Assembly (NCBI GenBank): GCA_019426215.1
Contig: CM033394.1
Coordinates: forward strand, 49,278,195 to 49,342,194
Source of the DNA: Buddleja alternifolia
Lineage: Eukaryota; Streptophyta; Magnoliopsida; Lamiales; Scrophulariaceae
DNA: 64,000 bases
Direction of reading: 5' to 3'
Each line of letters opens with the position of its first letter. Position 1 is the first letter of the stretch. Of the stretch, positions 1 to 12,688 are shown piece after piece. The notes beneath the pieces are model-generated. The model made no database searches, was not told the DNA's origin, and saw only the letters and a program-made list of their open reading frames with translations. The position numbers and the translations under genes were made by a program.

Positions 1-2391
1 AATGACCTATAATTTCGAAATATGCTCTAGCCCTCATAGATGATAAGAGCTGATCCTCCCTAAATTATTTTTCACCAAAAAGAAGGTAGCCTCAATTGTT
101 GTCTTTTTATGTGAATTTTTGTTGGTTTCTTTCATCTTTGGTTAATTTAATAATAGTAATAATAATAACAGTAGGGAGATGGGAGGACAAAAGGCTATTC
201 CAATCATAGAATAGGTTTGTTGGTTACAACCTTACCCTTACCCTCCGCGCCATAAAAGTCAATTCGTTTATTGGCAAAAGGTTACAAGTTTTACTAGGGG
301 CGGGAAGATAAATAAAATGATTACAAGTATGGAGGGAGTATTTAAACTTTTCTTAGTTAATTAGGATAAAATTTCATGTTCAAAATGGATTAGAGGTATT
401 ATTGTATAACATTTTGAGGAAAATTGTGTTTTATTTATAGGATACATAATAAGAAGGTTGGTCATAAGAATTTTACTCATCAAATATTTTACCAATAATA
501 ATCAATATTTAATTTCCCTCAAAAAGATCTTGTCATAACAATTTCTGCTCATTTTGACTGAATTTCGAAGTCACTTGTAACAAAAATTAAATAGAACAGA
601 GATGGTTCATTGACTACAGTACAATCGTGATAAATTAATAATAGTACACCGTGTTAAAAAGAAAACTATAGAATAACATGTTTAATACCTGTTGTAAACT
701 ATATTCACCTAGTATATAAACATATACTCTTTTAACTTTATCTTTTTCAACGCAAAAATATGCTCGTCGTGTTAATATGTTTTAACGAAAGAACACACAC
801 ATATATATATATATATTATATATATAATAGTGTAACCCAAGCTTTATTCCATCATAAACTCTTATTAGTGTTATATATAAGGCTCTAGCTAAACAGCACT
901 TTAGATTCCATGTAAAAGGGGCAAAACAAAAGCAAAACATAATAACACCTTGAGGGTACATCATGGGGCCTCTCAGTCTCCATCAAATTTTCATTCTGTT
1001 TTTTTATATTCCCCATTTTCAACTTGCTGCTGTGGGACTTTTTTTACATCTCAAAAACAATTTCTTTTATCAGACGTAAAAGGGCATGCAAATTGTCAAG
1101 GAAAATGTATTTTCACCGTTATGCTAGGAAGGACAAATACGACATTTCACAAGCAGATGCATACAAAGAAGAACAATAGAGATAAACTTTCTTCTTGGCG
1201 TGTGGGACTTGTCCAGTGGATGTGAACACCAATGAAAGTTGGCAAAAGCAGTGAATTTTTTTATTTATTTTTTATTTTTTGGTGAGTGGAAATATACCTT
1301 TTCTACCCTCTTTACTAAATTATTGTTTCCCATTCTTTGTACTATAGTTTATTCTTTCAATAATTATGGTTTAAATAAATGTTTAAATTCATTATCTTTA
1401 TCCTGGCTATTATTATTATTATTTGATATTTTTTTTTTCTGGGTTGGATTGAGATGGATGGATGAAATGGGATAGATAGATAGATAGATATAGTCATAAA
1501 GATAATGGCCCTTACTAGCTATGCTGCAGACATTTCATTTCTACCACCATCATATTCCCCATATATTTGCTTTCACAGATTCTTGTTGCATAGTGTCCAT
1601 AATATATGAATCAAAGTTTATTTCTTTAGCTGCTTTTTCTGCTCTCTCTCTCTCTCTCACACACACACTATTCACTCACCAATCATTTATCTTTCAAACA
1701 CATATTATTACCTCACAGTTGTTGTCTTCTGCAGCAGCTCCAATAGTTGGCTCACTTGAGAGAGTCAAAACTCTAAAAACCCATAATTCAATTCCCACTT
1801 GTTTGATTTTGCTTTTCTTATTTTTCTGTTTTGTTTTTGAAGAATTTGAGGAAGCCCTCTTCAAAAACTAGAGTTTATGGTTCAGATTCTTTGATATGGT
1901 TGTAGGGGTGCTTATAATTTGATAGCTATTGCTAAGGGAATCTTTGCTTGGTTATTTTGGAGCTTTTTTTTTTTCCAGGCCCAGTTATTTGGTTGGTAGC
2001 TAACAAGATAGAAATATCAAAATTCTGTTTTCTTATGTGAAGAAAGTTAGTATCTTGGTGATTCTTTGATTCTTTCTCTGATGGGCTGTTTGAGAATTTT
2101 GTTATCCACCTCAATTCTAGGTCTTTGGATGTGAAGTTTGAAGCAATTTAGGTGGATAAGGTAGCATCATCATAGGTATACTCATGCTAATCACTTTCTT
2201 TTCACTGATTTGTGATTTTTATGGTTCAATTACTTGCTCAAAGGACTAATTATTGGGGTTTTGTGATTGTGGAGGTGTAGCTAGATATTTACTGTAATAT
2301 TCAACAAAAATAGCAAAAATAAAAATAAAAAATCAGGTGGGATTTGGGAAGTAGTATTTTAGAACTTTTTCCTTGTCTTTTTTGAGGTTAG
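1..2391. other. Intergenic DNA, promoter and 5' leader of the AHK3-like gene
   Basis: I see no coding region here. The stretch is AT-rich, with a TA microsatellite near 800-830, a GATA run near 1475-1490 and a CT/CA run near 1650-1672. The CT-rich tract and the less AT-rich DNA after about 1600 look like promoter and 5' untranslated leader of the kinase gene that starts at 2392. No TATA box or start site can be fixed with confidence, and a leader intron cannot be excluded. Short open frames here show no recognisable protein. Confidence 0.5.
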
Positions 2392-5300
2392 ATGAATTTA
2401 CTTCATGTAATTGGATTTGGATTAAAGGTGGGCCATCTTCTTTTGATGCTATGTTGTTGGTTTTTATCTCTGATCTCTTTGAATTGGTTAAGTAATGGAG
2501 GAATAATGACCCCGAAGGCCGGTTTTCTTAGTGATGGAGGGCAAATCTGGATGAAATTGTGGGGGCTTATTTCAGGGTGTGGTTGTAAGATCCACCACCA
2601 CTATTCTCAGTACATTGGGTCTTGGAAAGTGAGGAAGAATTGGTGGAGGAAGCTTTTGATAGCTTGGATAATTTTCGGGTTTATAGCATCGTTTTGTGTG
2701 TTTTGGTATATGAGCTCACAAGCTGTGGAGAAGAGGAAAGAAACACTTGCTAGTATGTGTGATGAGAGGGCTAGGATGTTGCAAGATCAGTTTAATGTTA
2801 GCATGAACCATATCCAGGCTATGTCTGTTATGATTTCGATCTTTCATCATGGCAAGAAGCCTTCTGCTATTGACCAGGTAAAAGCTCCTAGTTACTAAAT
2901 GTAATAATCATATTCGTAAAGGAGTTAGAGATAATTAGTTGTTGAAATTAATTGTTTTGACAAGTTGCTGTTGTGGTCGAATTTATTGGCATTTGATGAG
3001 TTCCATGGAAGCATCACTGTCAGATTTAACATTTAGAACCAAATTCTGTTATCTTATTATCTGAAGTGCCCCTTATGAGCAAATTACTTGACTTTGAAAT
3101 ATTGCAGAGAACTTTCGCGAGGTATACTGAGAAAACGTCATTTGAGAGACCTCTTACAAGTGGAGTGGCATATGCTGTGAGGGTGCTCCATACGGAAAGG
3201 GAGCAATTTGAGATTCAACAAGGATGGACAATTAAGAGAATGGATAATGTTGAACAAACTCCAGTTCATGAAGATGAGTATAATCCAGAAGACCTTGAGC
3301 CATCCCCTGTGGAGGAGGAGTATGCACCAGTCATCTTTGCTCAAGATACGGTTGCTCATGTAATTTCCGTTGATGTGCTATCGGGAAAGGTAAAACTCTC
3401 AAGTAGTAAGTTCCATTTTGTTCAATGTGATGATTTGTACAATACATAAGTTTTATAACTGCAAGATAGGTTTCTTACCGAAGATCTTCTGATTATATCT
3501 GTTTATACAAATTCAAGTTATGATTATGTGTCGCACATATATATATGAATCCTTATTTTAGAAGTTGAAGATTGAGGTAAAAGAAGGATAAAATATCATA
3601 TAGCCTAAATGCTGAAGTTCGTGGAGTTTAATAAAATAAAATATTGTGAAGACGAACTACTATCACATCACACACGCACATATAAACATATATCTTCATT
3701 TATTCTACGAGGTGGTAGTCGTTGTAGCTCTACTCCAATAGTTTTCTCTTGCTTGCTTCGTTTTGTAATAACAGGAAGACCGTGAGAATGTATTGCGTGC
3801 AAGAGAATCTGGAAAAGGGGTCCTTACTGCTCCATTCAGGTTACTCAAAACGAACCGCCTCGGTGTGATACTAACTTTTGCTGTCTACAAAGGTGATTTG
3901 TCGCCTAATGCAACTCCAGCTGAAAGGATCCAAGCAACTTCAGGGTATGGTCTCGAGATCTATATATAATTTAAATTTCTACCCATTTAGAGTAATGGGA
4001 TGAGGTTGAATAAGAAGCTGTTTTGATATTTCCATTTCTTCTGAATATAGGTATCTTGGTGGTATCTTTGATATTGAATCACTTGTAGAGAAACTGCTTC
4101 AACAGCTTGCTAGCAAACAAACTATCCTTGTGAATGTGTACGATACTACTAATTGCTCGCACCCTATAAGCATGTATGGTTCAGAGCCTTCATATAATGG
4201 GCTGCATCATGTCAGTGGTCTTAACTTTGGAGATCCATTCAGAAAACATGAGATGCATTGCAGGTAATTTAATCTCGATTTTCTATTTTTTCTTCTTGAG
4301 CTTTAGCTTATCATGAACTTCTTCATTCTTGATGACTTATTAGTTGAAGCCGTTAATTAAGCACGAATCAAGAACATAAACTATAGAAAGTAGACATGAA
4401 AATTTACGCGGTTTACTCAAATAGGCTACTTCGGGCGATTGAGTCTATTTGAGTAAGAATTTCACTATATAAAAGAGAGTACAAAGGCTGTTAATCCATC
4501 TTTGTGTTGAAGGGATATCTTGTTGATGCAGATTCAAGCAAAAACCACCATGGCCTTGGGTTGAAATAACTACATCAGTTGGCATTCTTATAATCTCATT
4601 GCTTGTGGGACAAATATTCCATGCTACAATGAATAGAATAATCAAAGTTGAGGATGATTATCATAAAATGACGGAACTTAAAAAACGTGCCGAGGCCGCT
4701 GATGTGGCAAAGTCGCAGGTGCTAGATTTTTGCTTTTGTGAGCTTAATGATTTGTTAAGTCTTATGTCCAAGTGTCCAAAGCTTTCTAATTGCAATTCTC
4801 TCTAATGCAGTTTCTTGCTACCGTTTCTCATGAAATTAGAACCCCAATGAATGGTGTTCTTGGTGAGTGAAAAAATAAATCTTTGTTTAGTATGATGCGT
4901 AGTTTTCGAAATTACATACGAAGTGATCTATGTTGTTATTTTTACCAGGAATGCTGCAAATGCTTATGGATACAGATTTGGATGAAACTCAACAAGATTA
5001 TGTAAGAACTGCACGGGAGAGTGGTAAAGCTTTAATTTCGCTCATAAATGAGGTTTTGGACCAAGCAAAGATTGACTCTGGTAAACTTGAGCTCGAAGCA
5101 GTTTGCTTTGACTTGAGGGCCATTCTTGACGATGTCTTATCAATATTTTCTGGAAGATTACAAGATAAAAAAGTTGAGGTAATTTATAAGTTTGACTTCC
5201 AGTTTTTTGTTGTCTTTCCTGTTTATTCAGTTCTCTGACTTGAATTTCTGTTATTCGCTTTATCTGTACAATTGCAAGAGCAGTTGGCGGTTTATGTATC

Positions 5301-7325
5301 TAGTAATATCCCTGCAACACTGGTTGGTGATCCAGGAAGGTTTCGCCAGATTGTTACAAATCTTGTGGGCAACTCAATCAAAGTGAGTGTTTTGTAGAAT
5401 TTCATTTCCGCCCCTAGATTTTGACCATTATTCTTGAGTGATGGAACTCGCGTTGGGTCCACCATACACGAATGCGTGAAGAAATTTACAGCTTTTTCTT
5501 GACATAATAAAAAGTTTTATGTTTCCAGTTCTTATATGCCTTATCTTGATGTTGTTTATTTGCAGTTTACTGATAAAGGACATATATTTGTGACTGTTCA
5601 TCTCGTTGAAGAAGTGGCCGAATCTATGGAAACGGATCGAGACCCGAGCTCTTTGAGTGGATTGCCGGTAGTTGATAGAAGGCGAAGCTGGGCGGGTTTT
5701 AGAACTTTCAATCAAGAAGCGTCGACCTCATCTTCATTATTATCATCATCCTCAGCTGACCAAATAAATGTAATTGTATCAGTTGAGGATACAGGTCAAG
5801 GGATCCCTCTAGAAGCTCAATCCCGTGTTTTCAACCCTTTTATGCAAGTGGGCCCCTCCATCACACGAACACACGGTGGAACGGGTATTGGTTTAAGCAT
5901 TAGCAAATGCTTAGTCCACCTTATGAGAGGTGAAATCGGGTTGGCAAGCTCGCCTGGGGTTGGATCTACCTTTACTTTCACAGCTGTATTTTCGAATCAC
6001 AATGGCCTGATTAGTCAGCAAGTCAATAATCAATCCAGCTCTATTTCTTCAGAATTTCAAGGAATGGAAGTTCTGCTTGTGGATCCCAAGCCAGTTCGGG
6101 CTAACGTATCCAAATATCACATCCAACGGCTAGGAATTCATGTTGAAGTTGTTCATGATTATACGAATTTAGTCTCAACCCCGAGAAATACAGATATAAA
6201 CATGATTTTCATTGAAGAAGAAATCTGGAATAAGGATTTAGAAATCTCACTTCAATTTTTGAACCAAAGAGCTAAGATATTGCTTTTATCCAATTCGACG
6301 AGTTCTACCCGAACGGGGCTTTCACCTTCTGGTGTACCTACACCATTTGTTATAATGAAACCATTGAGAGCAAGTATGCTTGCTGCATCTCTACAACGTG
6401 CTATGGGTGTCGGGAACAGAGTCAATTCTCGAAATGGAGAGCTTCATACATTGTCTTTGAGCAATCTCCTTCGTGGTAGAAAAATATTGGTTGTGGATGA
6501 TAATGTAGTGAATCTCAGGGTGGCTGCTGGTGCACTGATGAAATATGGTGCTGATGTGGTGCATGCTGATAGGGGCAAAGCTGCTATCTCGTTGCTAACT
6601 CCGCCCCATGATTTTGATGCTTGTTTCATGGATATTCAGATGCCGGAAATGGATGGGTAAGCATTACAAACTTCGGGATCCTGTTATTGCATCCTACGAG
6701 TCTCTTTTTCCTGGTTAGGATGTCCTAAGACTCCATCTCGTGAAATGGTATTTCCTTCCAAAAATACGCCTCTTATGTAGGAGCATTAATGTGACATCAC
6801 TAAACCCCAACTGACGGGTTTTGACAGTAGTAATGTAGTTTTGAGGGTAGTAGTGTAACGATACACAAAATTTTCACTTCTCAAATCTCATCTAAACTTT
6901 GTTGCGTCAAAACTAGACCTGAAAAAATGGGACGGAGGGAGTACATTAAGGGCTTTAACTTTTCAGGATATACTTCTCCTTTTATATGCTAACTTTATAT
7001 TGCGCAGTTAGTACTTTAGCTTCTTATAATGATGGAAAATTCCCACAGGTTTGAAGCAACAAGGCGAATTAGGAACATTGAGTCGAGCATCAATAAAGGC
7101 GTCCAAAGTGGAGAACCCTCTATGGAAACTCATGAAAATGTCTCAAACTGGCATGTGCCCATTTTAGCCATGACTGCTGACGTCATTCAGGCAACAAATG
7201 AAGAATGCTCCAAGTGTGGAATGGATGGTTATGTCTCGAAGCCGTTTGAGGCAGAGCAACTTTATCGGGAAGTTTCGCGCTTCTTTGAAACACCGCCGGA
7301 CGAGAATTCTGATGAGAATCAGTAA
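2392..7325 (+). CDS. AHK3: Cytokinin receptor hybrid histidine kinase, AHK3-like
   Basis: This is a membrane cytokinin receptor of the CHASE-domain two-component family. It binds cytokinin and starts a His-Asp phosphorelay to HPt proteins and type-B response regulators. Ten coding exons keep frame: 2392-2877, 3108-3389, 3775-3944, 4051-4263, 4532-4718, 4811-4862, 4949-5178, 5284-5382, 5566-6656, 7049-7325. They give 1028 aa; AHK3 is slightly longer. The ATG is preceded directly by an in-frame TAG. The order is N-terminal hydrophobic segments, CHASE domain (about 160-385), a membrane span (about 388-410), an H-box with the phospho-acceptor His near 453 ([13 protein letters not shown]), ATP-binding N and G boxes ([19 protein letters not shown]), a pseudo-receiver, and a receiver with VVDDN, Asp near 929 ([12 protein letters not shown]) and Lys near 1001 (VSKPF). 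All catalytic residues are present. The exon 8 start could be 3 nt earlier. The N-terminus and CHASE region resemble AHK3 more than AHK2 or AHK4. Confidence 0.95.
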
Positions 7326-7411
7326 AGAATATTTCTAGTTGAATGGCAAGCAAAGGGTCTTCTTTGAGCACCAAGTCTTTAAAATTGGTTGTGCATATTT
7401 CCCACTTATGA

Positions 7412-7531
7412 GTAAGCTTGTTAACTTAAATATTTTCATTCGTTTGGTTCTTTTTGTTAAATCTCTCTGTTAATGTGGATTATGATTGGTTGATCAATAA
7501 TTAACTGTGCGCGTTTTTTCTGTTTTTGCAG
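7412..7531 (+). other. Probable intron in the 3' untranslated region of the AHK3-like gene
   Basis: Downstream of the stop codon, the sequence AGTAAGC at 7411 gives a good donor. A pyrimidine-rich run ending in TTTTTGCAG at 7531 gives a good acceptor, 120 bases apart. The predicted exon junction lies 86 bases past the stop. This is read from splice-site quality only; no transcript is available. Confidence 0.5.
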
Positions 7532-7896
7532 GAAAATGTCTTCTTTTTGGTTCTATAGTTAAGTGAGAATGTATATATGTATATGTAGGTCAAAGATTAT
7601 GTGGAGATTTCATTGTTAATTGCACAAGGCAGCTCGACGGCTGGTATAATCACAACCATCCATATGTTGTTATTGAGAGTTTGCAGCTGGCCCATTGGAC
7701 CAAATTTGATGGGCTTGATCGGGTATTACCATGGAAGCTTTTAGTGCTTATGCTCGCTGCAATGTACTAAAGTACTCTTTTAGGGGTGAAGTAGAGTTTA
7801 TTTCGTATGACAGAGATTAGTTTAGGTGTACACAATGTAAAAACAATTAGATACACATGTAGAGTATGTATTGTATATGTATGTTTTGAAGCTTGA

Positions 7897-7902
7897 AATA
7901 AA
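7897..7902 (+). terminator. Polyadenylation signal AATAAA, AHK3-like gene
   Basis: A canonical AATAAA lies about 570 bases after the kinase stop codon, following a T-rich and TGTA-rich stretch typical of plant 3' ends. It is a plausible near-upstream element for cleavage at about 7915-7930. Confidence 0.4.
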
Positions 7903-8313
7903 GAGTTGGTTATATGTATATATGTATTTACTGATTGGAGTGTTGATAGCGATCTGCTAAAAGTTTCTTTGAAAATGGAGCAATTTCGGAGCTCTCAGCT
8001 TTTGCATACTTTCCGTTGTAGCAAAATACAAACGGTAAGCAATTGTAGTATTTATGGGAAAATTCTATGTTACACTGAGACCAATAGTCTTGGTGTAGCA
8101 CACATTGTTGGATGCAGGGGTGTTATAGCATAAGGCCCATCAATTATCCTCATCCAATGGTCTCGGTCAATGATAGAATTACCCGTCTTTATATGCTTGG
8201 TAAACAGTGAGCTAAAACCATAGTTACAAATCAGCTGGATTAAGCTCCCTGCATTGTGTTCAATATTTCCAATTTAGATAAATATCTAACATTTAACTTC
8301 AACAAACAAAGAA

Positions 8314-8395
8314 GTCGATATGTCCGAGTGGTTAAGGAGACAGACTTGAAATCTGTTGGGCTTCGCCCGCGCAGGTTCGAACCCTGCTGTCGACG
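8314..8395 (+). tRNA. tRNA-Ser (anticodon UGA)
   Basis: This 82-nt gene folds as a class II tRNA. The acceptor stem is GTCGATA paired with TGTCGAC. The anticodon stem ACAGA/TCTGT encloses the loop CTTGAAA, with TGA at 8347-8349. A long variable arm (GGGCTTCGCCC) is typical of serine tRNAs, and the T arm carries GGTTCGAACCC. There is no encoded CCA and no intron, as expected for a nuclear gene. T-rich runs just downstream (8398-8420) can serve as the RNA polymerase III terminator. It reads UCA serine codons. Confidence 0.96.
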
Positions 8396-9001
8396 TGCTT
8401 CTTTTCTTTCTTTTTCCTTTTTAATAACACGATAAATTTAGGAGCTTATTTTATCTTTTAATTGAGCTGAATTGCGAAACTAATTAATTAATGCAAAATC
8501 TAGAGCAATTTTAATTTTTTTCCTCTAAAATATAAAACCTAATTATTCAAGACTTGTCAGCCTAATTACTCAGAATTTGTTAATATAATGATATCAAATT
8601 TCATTTTCATGTAGGACATTTTGAGTTTAATTCGTTTCTCCTTATTTAGAGTCTTATGGAGTTTATGTGATACATCTTAAAAAATTATCAACCCAAATTT
8701 TTCGAATCAGATATTCCGTTCGTCTAAAATTAAAATTAAAGCGTAAAACCTAATTAAGGAGTATATTAGATATTATATGAATATACCCAGAGCCCAAAGG
8801 AAAGATTGGAACAAAAAAAGAGGGGTTCCAATCCAGCCGCGTTCAAATGACGCCACCATCTGCTCTGACGAATTTACCCCCGACCATATCTTAAAAACCC
8901 CACTCTCTTTCCCTCAGCTTCAACAGCAGCTAGCGGGGCAACAAAGGAACAAAACTTCAGTTGAAATAGCAAAAGAGCGATAACATATAGCGGCGGCGGC
9001 G
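8396..9001. other. Intergenic DNA and NTF2 promoter
   Basis: AT-rich DNA follows the tRNA up to about 8780, then a shift to more GC-rich DNA marks the probable leader of the NTF2 gene. A short open frame at 8777-8983 lies in this leader and shows no recognisable product. GCGGCGGCGGCG directly precedes the NTF2 ATG. Confidence 0.4.
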
Positions 9002-10207
9002 ATGGATCCAGACGCGGTGGCTAAGGCGTTCGTTGAGCATTACTATTCAACATTCGACACGAACCGGGCGGGGCTTGCGAGCCTGTACCAGGAAACGTCA
9101 ATGCTCAGTTTTGAAGGCCAGAAATTCCAGGGCGCGCAAAGTATCACTGCAAAGCTCACCAGTTTGCCGTTCCAGCAGTGCCAGCATCAGATCACCACCG
9201 TCGATTGCCAGCCGTCTGGTCCTTCCGGTGGAATGCTCGTCTTTGTTTCTGGCAATCTTCAGCTCGCCGGCGAGCAGCACGCTCTCAAGTTTAGCCAGGT
9301 ATGTTTTATTCGTTTTTGTGTGTGTGTATTTTTGTTTGTAATGTTTGAAACTGCCTTATGAAGATGCTAAATCAGTCTCTTTTGGTGAAATATCATGTTG
9401 TTGATTGTGCTGTGTTTTGGATTTCTGCAGTTTTTAAGTAGAAATTGGTTAGGGGTGTGATGTATTAACACGGTTTCATGTTAAGACTTGTAGTTCAATT
9501 TTGAGTGTGGATTTGTTTGCATTTGAAAGAGAGATTTGAAACGGAAAGCATTACTATTATGGCATTCAGTAGCATCATTCATAAATGACTTGAATTCTAG
9601 GATAGGATGATTTTAATCTATTATATCATAATATGAACTGAAAATGGTTTCAAGATTTAGTTAGTCTTCACTCTTAAGTTATAGTAGATATGTTGTAGGC
9701 GTATCTGGAATCCATATGTCTATATGATTTAGGCTTACGATTGTAAGTAATGGAGATTCACTAATTTATACAGCAGAATTTATGTTAGGTACATCAAACA
9801 ATGAAAGAGTAGTATAGGGATCATCACACTTGTCTTGATCACATTTTTGTCTCAAGTCTTCGGACCCAACGCAAGCATTCGGAACCATGAACTGTACAAT
9901 ACAATCACAATTATCCATGTGATGGAACTTACAATATGCACGGATGGTTGGATTTAACGGAATCCCCAAGAATGACTCCGGAAATTATATGTAATCTGGT
10001 CTTTCCTGTGATTTATATGTGGGGAATAACAATTTTTGATGATTTTCCTCCCCTTTTTTAACATGGTTGTGAGCCTTATTTTTTTTTTTTTTTCAGTTTT
10101 CATTGAAACATACATGTTTTGTTTGTGTACAGATGTTCCATTTGATGCCAACACCTCAGGGAAGCTTCTACGTGTTGAATGACATCTTTCGCCTCAACTA
10201 TGCTTAA
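9002..10207 (+). CDS. NTF2: Nuclear transport factor 2 (NTF2)
   Basis: A small homodimeric carrier that binds Ran-GDP and FxFG nucleoporins and returns Ran to the nucleus. Two coding exons, 9002-9298 and 10133-10207, join in phase 0 and give 123 aa, the usual length of plant NTF2. The protein starts MDPDAVAKAFVEHYY and ends FNDIFRLNYA-like (here VLNDIFRLNYA), so it is complete and covers the single cone-shaped NTF2 domain. The intron (9299-10132) is AT-rich and has a long T run before CAG. The same product would be made if the ATG at 10133 were only an internal Met, as here. The gene shares its orientation with the upstream kinase and converges on the minus-strand gene at 10673. Confidence 0.96.
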
Positions 10208-10672
10208 CAACATGCATCTTATCTATCTGTTTACCAGATAAAACTACACAAATTATGGTTGTTTGAAGGCTCTTGAACTCTTATATTGTTCTTTTGTTGG
10301 TGGTCAAGACTCTTTACTGAAATGAATACCAAGAATTGTTACCTGTTGGACATACTTGTGTATCTCTTCTGGGCTTGCTGTTTTATTGCATTATTGTAAC
10401 TTACTTTCTTGTTATATCTACTGTTCCGTATTTTTGCGTTCGTTCGTGATTGATGATTTGGGTGGGTGGTCGCAATTGTTTTTCCTCCATGAAAAGTTTC
10501 ATACCTGCATTTTGGTCATTTGAAAGCAAAGTATAAAAACAACAGCGTGAAAGCCCCCGTCTTTCGTCAAGCTTCATATAACTTTATGTACAATTGTTCA
10601 TGCAACTTATGACAAATCCCACAACTCTTCCGTAAGGTACAATCAGTCCCAACCAAACAAGCCTTTGGTTGC
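10208..10672. other. Convergent 3' region between NTF2 and the unknown membrane-protein gene
   Basis: This holds the 3' untranslated DNA of NTF2 (plus strand) and of the minus-strand gene ending at 10673. I see no other feature. The short distance suggests the transcripts may end close together or overlap. Confidence 0.4.
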
Positions 10673-11636
10673 CTACTCTTCATCTTCACTAGTATCAAAA
10701 CCTGGCAATTCCAAGTTGGGAAACTCTGGGATTTTGAGCTCGGGAGGTTCGATAACCTGGTTTTGCATCCCGGAGGCATTTTTTATTGCATCTTGAACAT
10801 TGATAACAGTGCGTTTTTTCAGAAATCCTTTGAGTATTCCGCCAACGGATTTGAAGGGATTGGTCAATCCATCCTTGATTTTCAAGATTAGAGAAACCTC
10901 AGAGAGTTGCCAGGCAAGTGTGAGTACAATCATGGCTGTGACGAGGCAGTGAGTGATCGTATTTTGCCTCTTCACATTCTTTAGCTCTTTCATTATCTCT
11001 TCATTGCTGCAGTTACCCTTATCCACTTCACTAGTACTGGCTTCAATCTCTGAAGATGGTTTCTCCTCTGGATTAGCTTCTTCTTGTTTGGATTCTTCAG
11101 CAACATTGATTTTATCTTCTTCCAATGACTCTAACTGCCAATAAGCAAAAACGTAAAATTAGAAAATCGGATTCTAATGACAAAAGAAGAACAAGTTTCA
11201 TGCAGATCGAGATTTGTATTGATGTCGTGCTTATATGCAGGCTGCAAAAGAAACAAATACTGTCTGAATGTGTGTGTTTCTTCCTCTGCGTGCTTCCAAA
11301 ATCTCCTTAATTTTCTCGTATTGTTCAAAGCAATAATAATGTAATACCAACTTTTAGCCCCCAAATCACTTAGTAAGTTTGCATGTGCACTGCTGTGTGT
11401 TTATGAGTAATATGTAGCTTTATAAGGGAATATGAACAACTTGGTACCTGAGATATCAGTTCAGAGAGGAGCTGCCGCTGGCGGCGGCGACCGGTGGCTT
11501 TTTCGTTATCCTCCTCGTCTACCATCACCACATATCTTCCATCCGATGATTTGGGTCCTATTTCTTGTTCTTCCTCCTCATCCAGTAGTTGTTTTATGGC
11601 TTTCTGAATTATCTCCACATTTTTTTCTGATTTCAT
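10673..11636 (-). CDS. Single-span membrane protein of unknown function, acidic
   Basis: Two exons on the minus strand, 11636-11448 and 11134-10673, join in phase 0 across a GT-AG intron and give 216 aa. The N-terminal third is charged, with acidic clusters (LLDEEEEQEIG) and a basic patch (GRRRQRQ). The middle is Glu/Ser-rich and low in complexity. One hydrophobic segment follows (roughly residues 120-140, THCLVTAMIVLTLAWQL), then an amphipathic basic stretch and a Pro/Glu-rich acidic tail ending in SEDEE. There is no signal peptide, so it is probably tail-facing or a type II-like single-span protein. I do not recognise a named family. A GA/CT repeat sits just upstream of the ATG (11637-11656), as in many plant leaders. 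Function is unknown. Confidence 0.8.
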
Positions 11637-11656
11637 CTCTCTCTCTCTCTCTCTAG

Positions 11657-12688
11657 CAGTTGTGTAATAAAGTGCCCAAATGACGTGAGGATATATTCAA
11701 ATGAGATGCCTAGTATGCACTCCCTATTGACGGGGCTGTTGACACGTCACACTCATCATTTCCCACTTGATAATTTGTTTAGTCTTCTTCGGTTGCGGCA
11801 TTTTTATTCTATCCTCTAAAATTGGGGTCCTGCCTGATCTTGACACTCGTGTTGGTGGTGGGATGTCTCATCGAATTGATGGCCGCCGCAATTTTTGGCT
11901 ATTTCTTCTATTTTTGATTCAAAACGAAGGGTACGTACGAATTTATAGGCCGACCGACAAATCCGGACCTATAGTTACGATTATAAACAAGCCTTTGCGC
12001 ATTTCATGTCTTCTGCATATCGATGGCGAGAGTTCTCTTCCAAAGTATCAAAGAATTCCCATCTTTGGGTTAATTTCTTCTGGCGTCCCCATTTTGCATC
12101 TTAGAAAATTTTATTTAGTTGAAATTAAACTGATAATATTTTACATATTAGTACGATCCACCAGACGGAAAAACTTCAATTCCGCACTGCTGCTGAGTTG
12201 TCGGACTTATCCACCAAGGGATTCGTGGAATTTCTGTGGATTGCGTTGGGGAAATCTACCAAAATTAAGAATAAGATAAATGCATGGCACTAACATAATT
12301 TAGTTTACATAGCACAGAATCTTAATTGCTCTAAAATTATCTTCCGAAAGAAGTTCAAAATCAAGAAGTTCAATATCAACCAAAGCTACATATATTTGTT
12401 GTACTTCCATCATTCTAAACCACTTGGCCATCAAATTAACTAAAAAACAAGACACCCTCTTTCAATTAGAGTCTCCTCCTCCCGCTACTCATAATTAGCA
12501 CAAGATTTACAATGAACGTCATATTCATGAGTAACGTGATCAATAACTTCTACGAAAAAGCAAACTATATATACAGATCTGAAGCTAGAAGAGAAGAAAA
12601 TACAGATTTTGATAAGCAGAAACTCAAACTACGTTAACTGGTAAATCTCATCATTCTCTATATTGGTAATGCCATGAGAGAAGATATG
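11657..12688. other. Intergenic DNA between two minus-strand genes
   Basis: The part next to 11657 is the promoter of the membrane-protein gene, and the part near 12300-12688 is the 3' region of the CAMTA4-like gene. A 170-codon open frame at 11767-12279 (+) is unusually long for such DNA. It shows no domain, no leader and no family resemblance, so I do not call it a gene. Confidence 0.35.

Noticed and set aside
10953..11144. Plus-strand frame over the acidic membrane-protein gene
   Set aside because: Reverse shadow of the Glu/Ser-rich minus-strand coding exon.
11767..12279. 170-codon plus-strand open frame between two minus-strand genes
   Set aside because: No domain, no homology I recognise and no supporting leader; composition is that of non-coding DNA with several low-complexity parts.
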